A program made the translations under genes and the position numbers. Under the pieces are notes generated by a model. The model did no database searches. It worked only from the letters and a program-made list of their open reading frames with translations, and had not been told where the DNA came from. 64,000 bases of DNA. Origin: JACRCT01 sp049841135 (GTDB lineage Bacteria; Myxococcota; Myxococcia; Myxococcales; UBA5297). Positions 38,701 to 48,541 of this stretch are shown one piece after another (position 1 is the stretch's first letter; each line of letters opens with the position of its first letter). The DNA lies in the NCBI GenBank assembly GCA_049841135.1, contig JASGHK010000006.1:310001-374000 (forward strand), in the 5' to 3' direction.

Positions 38701-41564
38701 GCCTCGGTCTTGATCGTCTTCTCGAGGAGCTTGGTGTCCTCCTGCTCGGTGACGTACTTGGCCTGGCCGGTGGCGAACGGCGCCTCGCGCAGGACCGAGT
38801 GCCAGACGCGCTTGTGGAGGCGGACGGTGATCTCCTGGCCCGCGAGCAGCTTGTCGTCCACGCCCACCGCGATGATCTCCGGCTTGAGCTCGAACGGCTT
38901 GTCCGAGTAGCGCTGCAGCTTCATGCCCATGAGGAACGGCGGCAGCGCTTTGACGTCCTGGGTCGAGGTGATCTGCTGGTCGTCGGGGCCGGTGACCGTC
39001 GCTTCGAACTTGTAGAGCCGCGGCGAGCCGTCGATGTCCAGCGCGGGGTTGACCTCCATGCTGTCGGCGCCGCCTTCGTCGAGCGTGCCGGTCTTGCTGA
39101 GCACGTCCGGGGGCCGCGGGGCGCCGGGGCGTGCGAACTGGGTCGAGTCGGCGAAGAGGAACCCATCGCGGCCGCGCGGGACGTAGTGGTACGGCGAGCG
39201 CGTGACCTTCCAGCTGATGGGCTGGCCGGCGAGGAAGCCGCCGGCGTAGTAGCGGCCGACCGCCTTGACCTTGAACGGCGCGTCCAGCCGAACGGCGAGC
39301 GCCGAGGCCAGCTGCACCTCGAAGGTGGGGATGCGGTACGCCTCGATCTTGAAGGTGCGGGTGGAGAGGACGTTGCCTTCCTTCGCCGTCAGCAGCGAGA
39401 CCGTGTAGGTGCCGGTCGCGATGTCCTTCTCCTCGAACTTGGCGTCGAAGCCGCCCAGCGCGGTGAAGCGGACCGGGAACTTGTAGACGGCGTCGTCGGG
39501 GCCCGAGACCTGGAGGACGTAGTTCTCGGCCGCGAGCGGCGCCTTGAGCTCGCCGCCCTCCTTGCGGCGGACGTAGCCCTTGATGAAGACCGGCTCGCCC
39601 GGCTTGTAGATGGCGCGCTCGGTGAAGACGAAGGCCAGCGTCTTCTCGTTGGGCAGCGGCGGGATCTTCTGGGAGAGCCACTGCAGCCAGTTCGAGGAGA
39701 GCGACCAGTGGTTGCTGGCGAACTGCGGCGGCGGCTCGCGAGGGTCGATGACCAGGAGGTCCTCGCCGCTCTGCACGCTCACCCGGCGGATGTTGCGCCA
39801 CTTCTCCTGGGCGCCCAGCGTTGCGCGGCCGGCCTGGTCGGTGGTGAGGGTGACCTGCTCGACGGGGTAGGTGAAGTTGCCCTTGGCGTCGGTCTTCTGG
39901 ACCTCGACCTCGATGACGATCTTCGCGCCCTTGACCGGCTCGGCCTTGTCCAGCGAGCGGACGTAGAAGACCTCCTTGCTCTGCTCGTCGACGCTGGTGA
40001 GCGAGAGGTTCGTCACCTGCACGCGCATGTACGTGCGCTGTGGCGTGCCGGTGAGGCGGCGCAGGCCGACGAGGTAGGTGCCGGGCTTGCTCTTGCCGAC
40101 GACGGGATCGATGAGCGGCGCCAGGTCGAGGCCGAAGCGGGTGGTGCCGCTCTTCTTGGCCAGTGGCAGGTCCACCAGCTTGGAGACCAGCGGCGAGCCG
40201 AGCAGGCGGAGGTGCTTGACCAGCTGCGCGGTGCCGGGATCGCCCGGCTCCTTCTGCTGCTCGGGTTCTTCGCCCGGCATCGGCGGCGCTTCCTGCTCGG
40301 AGACGACGACCGGCGAGGACGGGAAGGGCCACAGGCCGTTGAACATCGGGTCGACGCGGTAGACGCGCACGTCGGCGCGCGGGTCGCCGTAGCCGGTCAG
40401 CGGCAGCATGCGCGGACCGTTGGCCTCGAGGACCGCGGTGGCCTGGCTCCAGCGCAGGAACGGGCTCTTCCAGCCCAGGTAGAAGTAGACCTCGGCGCTG
40501 CCCGGGTCGCGCAGCAGGCGGCCCGAGTCGTCATGGACCGGCGCCGCCGCCAGCCGCGCCTTGTAGAGGACGTCGGGCAGGAACTTGCCGTGCAGCTGCA
40601 CGCGGTTGCCGAAGGTCTCGAAGCGCAGGTCGGGGACGGACGGCTCGAGCGCGACGAGCTTCTTGAGCGTCGTCAGGTTCATGTCGGCGACGGTGGCGGA
40701 GAAGACCATCTGCGGCTTCTCGCCGCCGGTGCCGCAGAAGAGCGCCATGTCGCGCGGGACGGCGCCCACGCCGCCCATGGGCTGGCGGCCGGAGCCGCAG
40801 GCGAACGACTCCAGGTGGAAGGGCAGGCGGGTATTGAGCTTGCCGCTCCAGAGGACCTTGCCTTCGTCGCCCAGAGCGAGGCTGACCGAGACGGAGAGCT
40901 GCTTGCCCTCGGGCACGTCCTCCTCGAGCGTGATGGCGTAGACCGCCGGGTCGCGCTGCGAGGCGCGCGGCAGCTGGTTGATGGAGAAGCTCTTGATGGG
41001 CAGGCGCTTGGAGTCGGCCAGGCCCGGCAGCTCGCGGACCTCCAACTTGAGCATCTGCTTGAGCGAGGCGACGGGCAGCGCCTGCGGGAAGGTGAGCGTG
41101 AAGCTGCGGAAGGGTTTGAGGTTGTCCGAGCCGGAGGAGGGCGACATCGCGGATGGCGCCGACATCATCGTCGTCAGCACCTTCTTGGTTCCGCCCTTGG
41201 CGTCGATGGCGAAACGGGCCAGGGCCGGCCACGGTTCGGCCGGGCGGTACTGCAGGGTCTTGCGGTCGATCCAGGTCCAGGCGCCGGGCCAGCTCGGCGA
41301 GATCTTGAGGAGCTTGGCGCCGTCGTCGGCCGGGCCGCGGCCGGGGCCCTCGTCCCCGGCGAAGTAGACAGTGACCGGGTCATAGCCGCGCAGGAAGTCG
41401 TCGGGGAGCACGCGCGGCGAGGTGGGCCGCTGGCCCTGGTCGGCGGGCACGTACTCCGGATCCTTGGCCGCCTTCTCCTTCTCGGCGTCCGAGGACTGGG
41501 CGAGGGCGGCGCTCGGAACGAGCAGCAGGGCAGCAAACAGCAGCGCAACGAAGGGGCGGCGCAT
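35772..41564 (-). CDS. Bacterial alpha-2-macroglobulin family protein with thioester
   Basis: 1930 residues from the ATG at 41562-41564, chosen because it directly precedes a signal peptide (MRRPFVALLFAALLLVPSAA); ATGs at 41579 and 41594 are alternatives. The protein has the family's run of MG domains: KPGEPVFIKGYVRRKEGGEL is the MG bait-side motif, followed by a VDEAVLSLAKE region. The thioester motif is GYPHGCLEQKMSKIF, then the alpha/alpha thioester domain (LTAQALEFMVAAKKAG, GVEEGALKEGFLVQRSM). There is no lipobox Cys, unlike E. coli YfhM, so it is probably soluble in the periplasm. It traps proteases that breach the envelope and is thought to cooperate with PBP1C in repair. Confidence 0.93.
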   Translation of the reverse strand: MRRPFVALLFAALLLVPSAALAQSSDAEKEKAAKDPEYVPADQGQRPTSPRVLPDDFLRGYDPVTVYFAGDEGPGRGPADDGAKLLKISPSWPGAWTWIDRKTLQYRPAEPWPALARFAIDAKGGTKKVLTTMMSAPSAMSPSSGSDNLKPFRSFTLTFPQALPVASLKQMLKLEVRELPGLADSKRLPIKSFSINQLPRASQRDPAVYAITLEEDVPEGKQLSVSVSLALGDEGKVLWSGKLNTRLPFHLESFACGSGRQPMGGVGAVPRDMALFCGTGGEKPQMVFSATVADMNLTTLKKLVALEPSVPDLRFETFGNRVQLHGKFLPDVLYKARLAAAPVHDDSGRLLRDPGSAEVYFYLGWKSPFLRWSQATAVLEANGPRMLPLTGYGDPRADVRVYRVDPMFNGLWPFPSSPVVVSEQEAPPMPGEEPEQQKEPGDPGTAQLVKHLRLLGSPLVSKLVDLPLAKKSGTTRFGLDLAPLIDPVVGKSKPGTYLVGLRRLTGTPQRTYMRVQVTNLSLTSVDEQSKEVFYVRSLDKAEPVKGAKIVIEVEVQKTDAKGNFTYPVEQVTLTTDQAGRATLGAQEKWRNIRRVSVQSGEDLLVIDPREPPPQFASNHWSLSSNWLQWLSQKIPPLPNEKTLAFVFTERAIYKPGEPVFIKGYVRRKEGGELKAPLAAENYVLQVSGPDDAVYKFPVRFTALGGFDAKFEEKDIATGTYTVSLLTAKEGNVLSTRTFKIEAYRIPTFEVQLASALAVRLDAPFKVKAVGRYYAGGFLAGQPISWKVTRSPYHYVPRGRDGFLFADSTQFARPGAPRPPDVLSKTGTLDEGGADSMEVNPALDIDGSPRLYKFEATVTGPDDQQITSTQDVKALPPFLMGMKLQRYSDKPFELKPEIIAVGVDDKLLAGQEITVRLHKRVWHSVLREAPFATGQAKYVTEQEDTKLLEKTIKTEADKAVMPSLPITESGVFVVELFARDKLGRVQTLSADLYVGGAAPMAWPKSREGVFELATDKKKYVPGDTAKIVIQSPFQTGKALVIVEEPGFNNSYTWLEVVGGKAVHEVKLGIQHVPNLPVHVVLMRGRLGEGSSDDSRYRPQTLAASTDLEVEPTKNSINVGVAHPEQARPGQKVDFTLTLADDKNQPLSGEVTFWLVDEAVLSLAKEATLDPLKSFIDKNQRTTAIRDTRNLVLGKLVEQDEEPGGDGGDEEGTGGGKRIVRKEFKTVPFYQATVQIPASGKLVLPVKLSDDLTNFRVRAVAASGLSRFGHKQSTIRVRLPLLVQPQLPRFVRAGDKFYAGGVVRLLEGAEGAATVDMSLVGPVEQKGTTKNPATLKMNAAQSVLFPVTVNQSFAGGPLDGLGVQELKVTVGVTRNADGAGDAFEVKLPVLPDRTMQRYAYFDRWKEGKVAFKPLPETARPGTVWQDVLVTSEPGILELASGLQYLDGYPHGCLEQKMSKIFPHLAYVETFKKLGLEDRAAGELPHVKRLLEEMPSYQDPQGFFAYWPGGGAGDVALTAQALEFMVAAKKAGAPVDAKLQERAIDALKRVLRSDFRGLYADYRYNQQSAAVRALVRAGSVDENYLIDLYQHRADMDVTSLADLVLAMDYNRTLFKTNLAALDTDLWDSVVIKQYKGKPIFDGLRWRRSGWGYGYLGSNTSAIASVLEGLVMLDPTDKRLELLRDGLIASSTAYRGFGSTHDNRRAVAALTTYLEKANTRASKVHVALEGDGELMLEGTKKVARTSLQNDTPKSATVEGAEVGARVVYHYLPLAPGVEEGALKEGFLVQRSMTVYKPNASTSDHFDDQKGANRKLSVGDVVEIHARMTSDEERYHVALVVPFAAGLEPLNPELETSGSEAKPAESDSIGPTYVQRLDHEVRYYFTRLPAGTHSFHFRVRAVNQGSFVHPSPWAEMMYRQEVRGRGEGMRVTVEK

Positions 41565-41626
41565 GACGGCTTCTTCCATGGTGGCGGTGTTCATCTTCTG
41601 GAGACGGGACTCGGGGGCGGCGGGCT

Positions 41627-44600
41627 TCACTGCGCACCTCCCGTCGTGGCCGTGGGCTTGAAGGCCGAGACGTCGACGCGCTGGAAGAAGTCCTTCAGGT
41701 ACTCCTCGGGCACGTCCATCTTGGCGCCCTGGAGTCCGACGACGACCGGTCTGAACCGCGTGGGCTTGGTGCCCGCCGGCGCGCGGACCTCGAGCAGGTA
41801 GGCGCCGGCGTCTAGCTTGAGGAACTGCTGGCAGCCGTCGGCGATGAGCGCCTGGCTCGTGTCGCGCACCGCGCAGGCGAGCGTCTCGGCCGGCTGCTGC
41901 AAGCCGATGCCGACGCGGCCGGCGGACGCGAGCGTGAACTGGAACAGCCGTGCGCGGCCCGCGTCGATCCACCGCTCGGTGCCGGGGCCCTCGGAGAGCG
42001 TCTCGACCTCCGACTGCGTCCAGGAGAGTGAGCCGGTCAGCGGCTGGCCGGCGAACGGCCGGGCGACGATGCGCCAGGCGCCCGGCGAGAGCAGGCGATG
42101 CAGCTCGCAGCCGGCGCCCAGGCCCTCGGCGGCGACCACGCCGTCGGACGTCACCCGCTTCGGGTTCTTCGGGTCATCCCAGACGATCGGCTTGCCGACC
42201 AGGCCGCAGACGCCGGAGTCGCCGCGGACGTGGACCACGGTGGGCTTGTCGACGGTGAGGCTCCACTGCGTCCACCCCTGGCCTCCCACCATCGGCACTG
42301 CGCGGCCCATGGGGAGCAGCGCCGGGGGAGCGGTCGGGGCCGCGGCTTCGGCGGCCATCATCGGGAAGATGCCGTCGAGGAAGCTCTCGGCGCCGTGGGC
42401 GACGGCGCGGAAGGGCTTGGCGTCGTGGGCGATGAGGACCTCTGCGGTCAGGTTCGCCGGGAGGTTCGCAGTGCAGCCGGACCAGCGGGTGCCATCAGCG
42501 AGGCGGGTCGAGCACGCTCGGGCACCCTCGACCTCGAAACGTCGTGGCTTGTCGCTCGCGGGGACGTCGACGGTGACGAAGCCGGCGACGCGCGGTGCGG
42601 ACTCGTACAGCCCTGCGGTCAGGTGCGCGCGGGCGGTCGCCTCGCCGAGGATGACCGAGGCTTCGGCGCGCTTCTCGCCCTCGCCCCAGAGCAGGATCTC
42701 GCCGCCGCGGGTCGCGAGCACGCAGCGGGTGACGTCCTTCTCAGGCGGGCAGAGATCCACGGCCTTGCCGTCGGTGCCGAGTTGGATGGCCCAGGTCTCG
42801 GGCGGCAGGGTCAGCTCGACGCGCGCGGGCGTCGAGGGCGGCGTGACGATTGTGGAGGCGCTCTGCCAGGTCAGGCTCTGCTGGCCGGGGTTCAAGGCGC
42901 TCGAGGCAGCCGCCTTGGGCACCGCCATCCGCAGCACCTCGGCGTCGCCCGGCTCGCCGGCGATCCAGGTGCGCTCGATGGACTCCTCGAAGCGGCCGCT
43001 GGCGGCGAAGCAGTCGGTCTCGCGCAGCGCGCGGGCGCCGCCGGCGATGCCGCACGCCGGCGCCGAGCTCTCGCCCGACAGCCCAGTGACCTTGAGCAGG
43101 TGCACCGCCGGTTCGGACGAACGAGAAGCCTGGATGAAGGGCTTGGCGTCGAGCTTCATCTTGTCGACCACTGCCTTCTCTCCGACCTTGAAGGGGATCT
43201 CGTCGAGCGGAAGCTTGGCGTCCTTGGCGCCGAGCGCCGCGAAGACGACCGTGCCCTTCTCCAGCGAGACCTCCGGGCCGCACGGCTCGAGCACGCCCTT
43301 GGCGGACTCCGGCAGGCAGTAGACGCCGGCGCTGGTGGCGTAGCGGCCGTCGCGGGCGATGACCGCGCTCGTCGCGCCCTTCCCGGGAGATCGACGACTT
43401 GCCGGCCTCGACGGGCTTGACCGCGAAGTGCGCCGTCACCGGCACCGGGCCGGTCGCCGCCCGCTCCACCAGCCAGGCGCGAACGGTCAGCTTGTCGCCC
43501 TTGCCGCGCACGAGGAACGAGCAGTCCTTCACGCCGCTCTTGCGCGCGAGGACGCCCTGGGCGTTGGAGACGTCGCAGGAGAAGACGCCGCCACTGGAGA
43601 CGAGGCTCACCTCCTGGACGACGTCGCCCTGCGCCTCGGGGACGCTGAGTGCGATGATCGGAGTCGAGACCTTGAGCGCCTGGCCCTCGGCCACCGGGAC
43701 GGCGGCCTCGAGCTTGGGCATGGCCACGCCGACGTGGGTGAGCACCGAGTCGAGCGTCTCGGACTCGAGGTCGAGCCGGTAGTCGCCGGCGGGCAGCGGC
43801 TCGGCGAAGGCGCAGTTCCAGTCGTCGCCGACGCTGCCGGACTCGGCCACGAGCTTGCCGGAGGCGTTGAACAGGCGGCAGCGGATGTCGGACTCGCCGC
43901 GGCTGCGCAGGCGCAGGACGCCCTCCTTCGGCACGCGGACGGTGAGCGAACCCGGCGCGGTGGCGTCGCGGGCGATGCCCGGCGCGAGCACGTCGGAGCG
44001 CAGGTAGAGCCGGTAGGAGACGTTGACGTCCTCGCGGCTGTGCTCGGCGATGAGCTTGTACTTGCCGGCGGCGAGCGAGAGCGCCTGGCCGCCGGGCTGG
44101 TTCACCTGCGCCTGCGGCTTGGGGGCCTCGTAGCGCGGGGCCGGGGGCGGAGTGTACCCGCCGCCTTCTCCCGAGGAATCGCCGTCGCCGGCGTAGCCTT
44201 CACCCTCCGGTGGCGCGTCGCCGTACTCGGGCTCGGGCGGGGGCTGGTAGCCGCTGTCGCCTTCGCCGCCCTCGTTGGGGTTGTAGCCCTCGCCCTCGGG
44301 AGCCGGCGGCAGCGACTGCGGCGCGATGAACTCGACCGGGGTGAGCCCGCCGTTCTCGGCGACCTTGTAGAGCCGGCCCTGCATGGCGTCGGTGATGACC
44401 AGCTGCAGGTCGAGATCGGCCGGCACTTCGAAGACGAACTCGTCCTTGCCCTTGGCGTTGAGCTTGGCCTGGTACCAGGTGTTGAAGCCCACCTCGTGCG
44501 CCTTGGCACCGGTGAGCACGATGGGCGCGCGGAGCTTCTCGAACTTGGTGCGCCGCATGCTCTCCACGGTCAGTGGCAGCTGGACCCAGAGGTACTGGCC

Positions 44601-47026
44601 GGCGGCGAAGTCGCGGGTCAGCGCGCACGGGGTCGGCACGCGCTCGATGGGCCAGCCGTCCTTGTCTTCGAGGCGGCAGGACATCGAGGCCCCGCGGGCC
44701 ATCGTCTCCAGCGTCGCCCGCCCGCCCTTGCCGACGAAGAGCTTCTCGGTGATGAGCGTGTCGGCGTCGGTCTTGTAGAAGACGGTGGAGTCGACGTTGG
44801 TGTCCGGCCCCGCCTTGGACGGCCGCTTGCTGAGCACCACGCCCGCGCGGCCCTTGCTCGAGCCCAGGGTGGTGACGGTGGCCAGGTAGCGCCCGGGGCG
44901 CAGGTAGCCGGCGACCAGGCAGTTGCGCCCGCGCCCGCCGCCGTCATTGGAGGAGAGGCTGGGCTCGGCCTGGGTGCGGATGCGGCAGCTCGTCCCCAGA
45001 AGACCGACGGTGGTCAGGTGGTAGAGCCCGGCGTCCTTGACCTCGAAGACCAGCGAGTGGCTCTCCTGGCGCGCGAAGTCGAAGTAGACCTCCTTGTCGA
45101 GCGAGAGCATTGGTGTCGGCGCGAAGGTCGGGTTGAAGGCCTGCAGCGGCGGCAGTTGCGGCGGGGGCTGCGGACGCGACACGCGCACGGTGATGGGCCC
45201 GGTCGCGCGGCTGGTGATCGTGAGGTTTACGGGGGCGGTGAGCTCGGGGAGCCGGCAGTTGCCGTCGGCGGCCTCCACGGGGCTGGCCGAGCCGACCGTG
45301 CAGGCGATGGGGCCGTCGGCAGAGATGACCACGCCCCGGCCGACGCTCAGCGGCAGCTCCAGCGGGCGGCCGGCGGTCAGCTCGACCGTCAGCAGGCGCG
45401 CGACCGGCATCGGCTTGGGGCGCAGCGTCAAGCCGCGGGTGCTGCCCGAGAAGCGGTTGGTCTCGATGCGGTAGGTGGCGCCGGCCTCGAGGCTGACGGC
45501 CGGAAAGAGGCAGGCGGTCTTCTCGCCGGAGGCCTTGGCCCGGTCGTTGGAGCCGAACCAGCTCTTGTTGGTGTCGGCGATCTTGAGCGTCTCGATGCCG
45601 GAGAGGCCGCCGTAGAGCTTGAGCTCGTAGGCGCCCGGCGAGAGCGACTTCTCGAATCTTGCAGCCCGGGTCCTTGCCGGTCTCGGTCAGCCGCGTCCGC
45701 TCGCCGGACTCGTCGATGCGGTAGAGCTCGCACCAGCTCTTGCGCTGGCCGCCCGTGGTGATCGCGTAGCTCGAGCCGTTGGCGACGTCGAACCAGAGCG
45801 TGGTCTCGCTGCCGTTGTAGTTGAAGGTCCGCTCGAGGATGGACTTGGCGGGCACCTGCAGGAAGTCGCGGGAGACGAGGTCCCAGGCGCCGTTGGGGCG
45901 GGCGCGGCGCAGCACGCACGCGAGCGGCGCGGCGTCGGGGTCGGCCGGGACGTCGCTGGCGGCGACGAGGTAGGCGCCGTTCGCGGGGGCCTTGAAGGTG
46001 ATGTCGGAGGGCGAGCCGAAGTCGCCGTCGGAGAGGGGGGCGCCGGAGACGTAGCGGCCGGTCTCCACGCGGAACTTCGTGCCGGGTGCGCCGCGGACCA
46101 CCAGCGACCAGGCGCGGTCGTCGTAGGTGTAGACGGTACAGCGCGGCCGCAGCGCCTTGGCCTCGATGCGGCAGCTGTTGGAGACCGAGCGGATGGAGTT
46201 GCCGTCTTCGCCGACGCCGCGCAGCTCCAGGTCCACGGGGCTCGCCGGGGAGGAGGCGAGCTCGATGGCGGCGACGACCGGCGACTTGGGCAGCGACCAG
46301 GCGACGACACCCCAGGCCGGCAACGTGGCTTCGGCAACCCGCTCGGCCGGGAAGGGATCGAACAGGTAGGCGACGGAGAGCGAGTCGTCCTCGGGGCCGC
46401 GGGTCCACTTCTGCGGGTTGGTGCCGTAGACGGTGAGCAGGTAGTCGCCCGACTCGAGGTACTGGCCAATCCACCACTCGTAGATGGGCTTGCCCGGAGC
46501 CGGCGTGGGGCTGCCCGGCGTGGCGTCGACGCTCTCCGACCACTCGCCGCTCTTCCACAGCTTCACCTCGCCGGCGTTGCGGCCGCTGACGCGCAGAGGG
46601 ACGAACGTGCGGCCCTCGACGTGGATCCAGAACGAGGCCTGCTGGCGGGGCTTGAGGGTCCCGTCGAATCTGGCGGCCTCGCTCGAGCCGCAGGAGCGGG
46701 TTGTTGACCTCCTGGAACGGCTCCGCCTTGACCGTGACGGTGCCCTTGCCCTTGGCCGGGGAAGTCAGCCGGACCTTGTAGATGCCGGCGTCCAGCAGCA
46801 GGTCGAGGTCGCAGTTCGTCTTGCCGACCTCGCCCGAGCTGGCGAACGGGCCGCGTAGGTGGTCGACCACCTCGCAGACGGTGCCGCCCGGGTTGACCGT
46901 GGACAGGTGGACCATGGAGGTCTTGTCGACGGTGACGATGGACTGCGCGGAACCCTTGGCAGGGACGGTCGCGGGGTTGACGGCGAGCGCACCGAGGGCG
47001 ACGGCGAGGAGGCTGAGTGGCGGCAT
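41627..47026 (-). CDS. Giant secreted protein with about nine PPC-like beta-sandwich repeats (three frameshifts)
   Basis: About 1798 residues if repaired. The signal peptide is MPPLSLLAVALGALAVNPAT. The body repeats a unit of about 150-180 residues whose hallmark is an L-x-x-G-x-Y strand, as in pre-peptidase C-terminal (PPC) domains: LDAGIYKVRL, LESGDYLLTVYG, LSPGAYELKLYG, LRPGRYLATVTT, FAAGQYLWVQL, LAAGKYKLIAEH, LPAGDYRLDLES, LSPGAWRIVARP and LDAGAYLLEVRA. Cys pairs recur in the units, suggesting disulfides. Frames change at 46666-46670 and 45654-45658 (both GATTC in sense) and near 43,380-43,395. The full span is a multiple of three, as three single insertions require. It precedes the alpha-2-macroglobulin gene by 62 bases in the same direction, so it likely works with that module. 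Function is unknown. Confidence 0.8.
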
Positions 47027-47220
47027 AGGGCTTTCCGCGGGAGGGAGGAGCTTTGAGGTCCGGCAGAGCAAGGCGCGGGCCACCGGACGTGCGGCGAAGA
47101 AGACCCGGCCTGCGGGGGGCAAGTCAACCGGCGGACAGTGTGGGCGACGGCTGTGGCAGCGCCGACACGTATTCGGTGCGGCAGGGGTGCAACACGGGTT
47201 GGCAAGGACGCACATTTTGG

Positions 47221-47273
47221 ATCGCCAAGGTCGCCAAGGGACCAAGGTCGCCAAGGTCTTGATTGGCCTCGTG
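47221..47273. repeat. Degenerate 9-bp array (GTCGCCAAG type)
   Basis: Successive units are ATCGCCAAG, GTCGCCAAG, GGACCAAG (one base short), GTCGCCAAG, GTCTTGATT and GGCCTCGTG. It lies in the 275-base gap upstream of the giant PPC-repeat gene. The same period and GTCNC start occur at 17928-17999. Confidence 0.55.
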
Positions 47274-47301
47274 CCGGCTCGTTGCCAAAGGGATCGCGGA
47301 C

Positions 47302-47788
47302 TCACGGCTGCCCGTACACGACCTTCGTGACCCCCGGCTGGCAGAGCAGGGTGCGCTCGAGGATGGGCTGCACGAGGCGCCGCATCTGGCTGACTCCGGC
47401 GGAGCCTTCGGTGTCAACGTTGAGTCTGAGGAGCAGTGTCGGTCCGCGCCGCTCGAGCAGCTCGAATCTTCCAGACGCTGGGCGCGTAATTTCTCAGGAC
47501 CCACTCGGCGGCAACGCGCTCGTCGGCCAATCCCGGGTGGCGAGGCAGCAGGCGTTGGACGAAGGAGATCTTCAGCTCGGCCGCAGGGCCCGACTCGTAC
47601 AGCTCGCGGTCCACGGCCGACTTCCAGGCCTCGTCGTCCACGGGGACCATCACGCAGACTTCGCGCGGCGCGACGAACGACTCGCCCCTCGAGAGCGCTT
47701 CGCCCCCATCGCCTCGCGCGCTGACCTCGCGGCCCGCGCACGCCGCCATTCCCAAGAGGAGCAGCGCCATCGTCTTCCGTGGATTCAT
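47302..47788 (-). CDS. Small lipoprotein of unknown function (one frameshift)
   Basis: About 161 residues if repaired. It starts MNPRKTMALLLLGMAACAG with a lipobox-like GMAAC. The middle (VCVMVPVDDEAWKSAVDREL, LKISFVQRLLPRHPGLADER) leads to VLRNYAPSVWK. There the sense strand reads AAGATTCGAG (47464-47468) and the frame is lost. Removing one T continues as SVWKIELLERRGPTLLLRLN and ends LLCQPGVTKVVYGQP at TGA 47302-47304, an uninterrupted and natural C-terminus. The family is not recognised. The repaired span is 3n+1 bases, as expected for one insertion. Confidence 0.65.
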
Positions 47789-47941
47789 GCAGACCGACAC
47801 TGCAGAGACTGGGCCGCCGCGTTCGCCCTGGAAGTACGAGAGGTTGGCTTGCGATGTGTCCGGGCGGCCACGTGCCCCAGGTGCATCCAGGTTTGCCAGC
47901 GCCCAGCTTCCAAGCCAGAGTGCCTCGCCTGGAGGCCATCG

Positions 47942-48511
47942 ATGCACAAGCCCCATGTTCTCGTTCTCCTCGCCGCTGGCTTCGCACTCATCGGTGCCGC
48001 GCCCCCGCCTCCGGCAGCCCAGAACGACTGGCCAGACCTGGAGCAGGCGCGCCGCCGGGTGATCGACTTCTTCACGCTCGCGGGACGCAAGGTCGTCGCC
48101 GGCCCAGTCAAGAATCGAGTGGCGATCGTCGCTTCGGGCCGGACCCGCCTGGCCAGGGTCGACATCGCCCCGCTCGAGCGCTCGCTCACGCCCACCTACC
48201 GCGAGCTGGACGTGCCCGAGAAGGACGGCGTGACCGTCGCGATGCGTGCCTCGGAGAGCCTCACGCCCGCGGAGCAGAAGGATTGTGCTGCGCGGAAGCC
48301 GCTCGCCCGCTCGTTCACGCTCCTGGACGTGGATGGCCGGCCCACGGTGGTGCAGCACATGTTCAGCGACTGTCTGACGCCTGCGCTGGTCGTGGGCGTG
48401 CGCACGGCGCCGGGGCAGGACGCGTCGTTTGCCGAGGGCTTGGCCCGCGCGGCGATGGAAGCAGCACGGTCCGGTAGCACGAAAGCCGCGCCAGGGGCCG
48501 CCACGAAGTAG
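47942..48511 (+). CDS. Small secreted protein of unknown function
   Basis: 189 residues. The signal peptide (HVLVLLAAGFALIGAAPP) is followed by an alpha/beta domain (VIDFFTLAGRKVVAGPVKNR, TFRELDV-like strand, VAMRASESLTPAEQKDCAAR, FTLLDVDGRPTVVQHMFSDC). Two Cys (KDCAAR and FSDCLT) could pair. I do not recognise a family. It is divergent from the lipoprotein gene at 47788, with about 150 bases between. Confidence 0.7.
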   Translation: MHKPHVLVLLAAGFALIGAAPPPPAAQNDWPDLEQARRRVIDFFTLAGRKVVAGPVKNRVAIVASGRTRLARVDIAPLERSLTPTYRELDVPEKDGVTVAMRASESLTPAEQKDCAARKPLARSFTLLDVDGRPTVVQHMFSDCLTPALVVGVRTAPGQDASFAEGLARAAMEAARSGSTKAAPGAATK

Positions 48512-48541
48512 GCGGCGGAGGCTTCGGCCGCCGGGTTCCCT

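Noticed and set aside
35853..41801. A very long open frame on the plus strand opposite the alpha-2-macroglobulin gene
   Set aside because: It is Val/Glu/Arg/Leu/Ala/Gly-rich and lacks domain motifs, as expected for the complement of a GC-rich gene. The minus strand encodes a complete family member.
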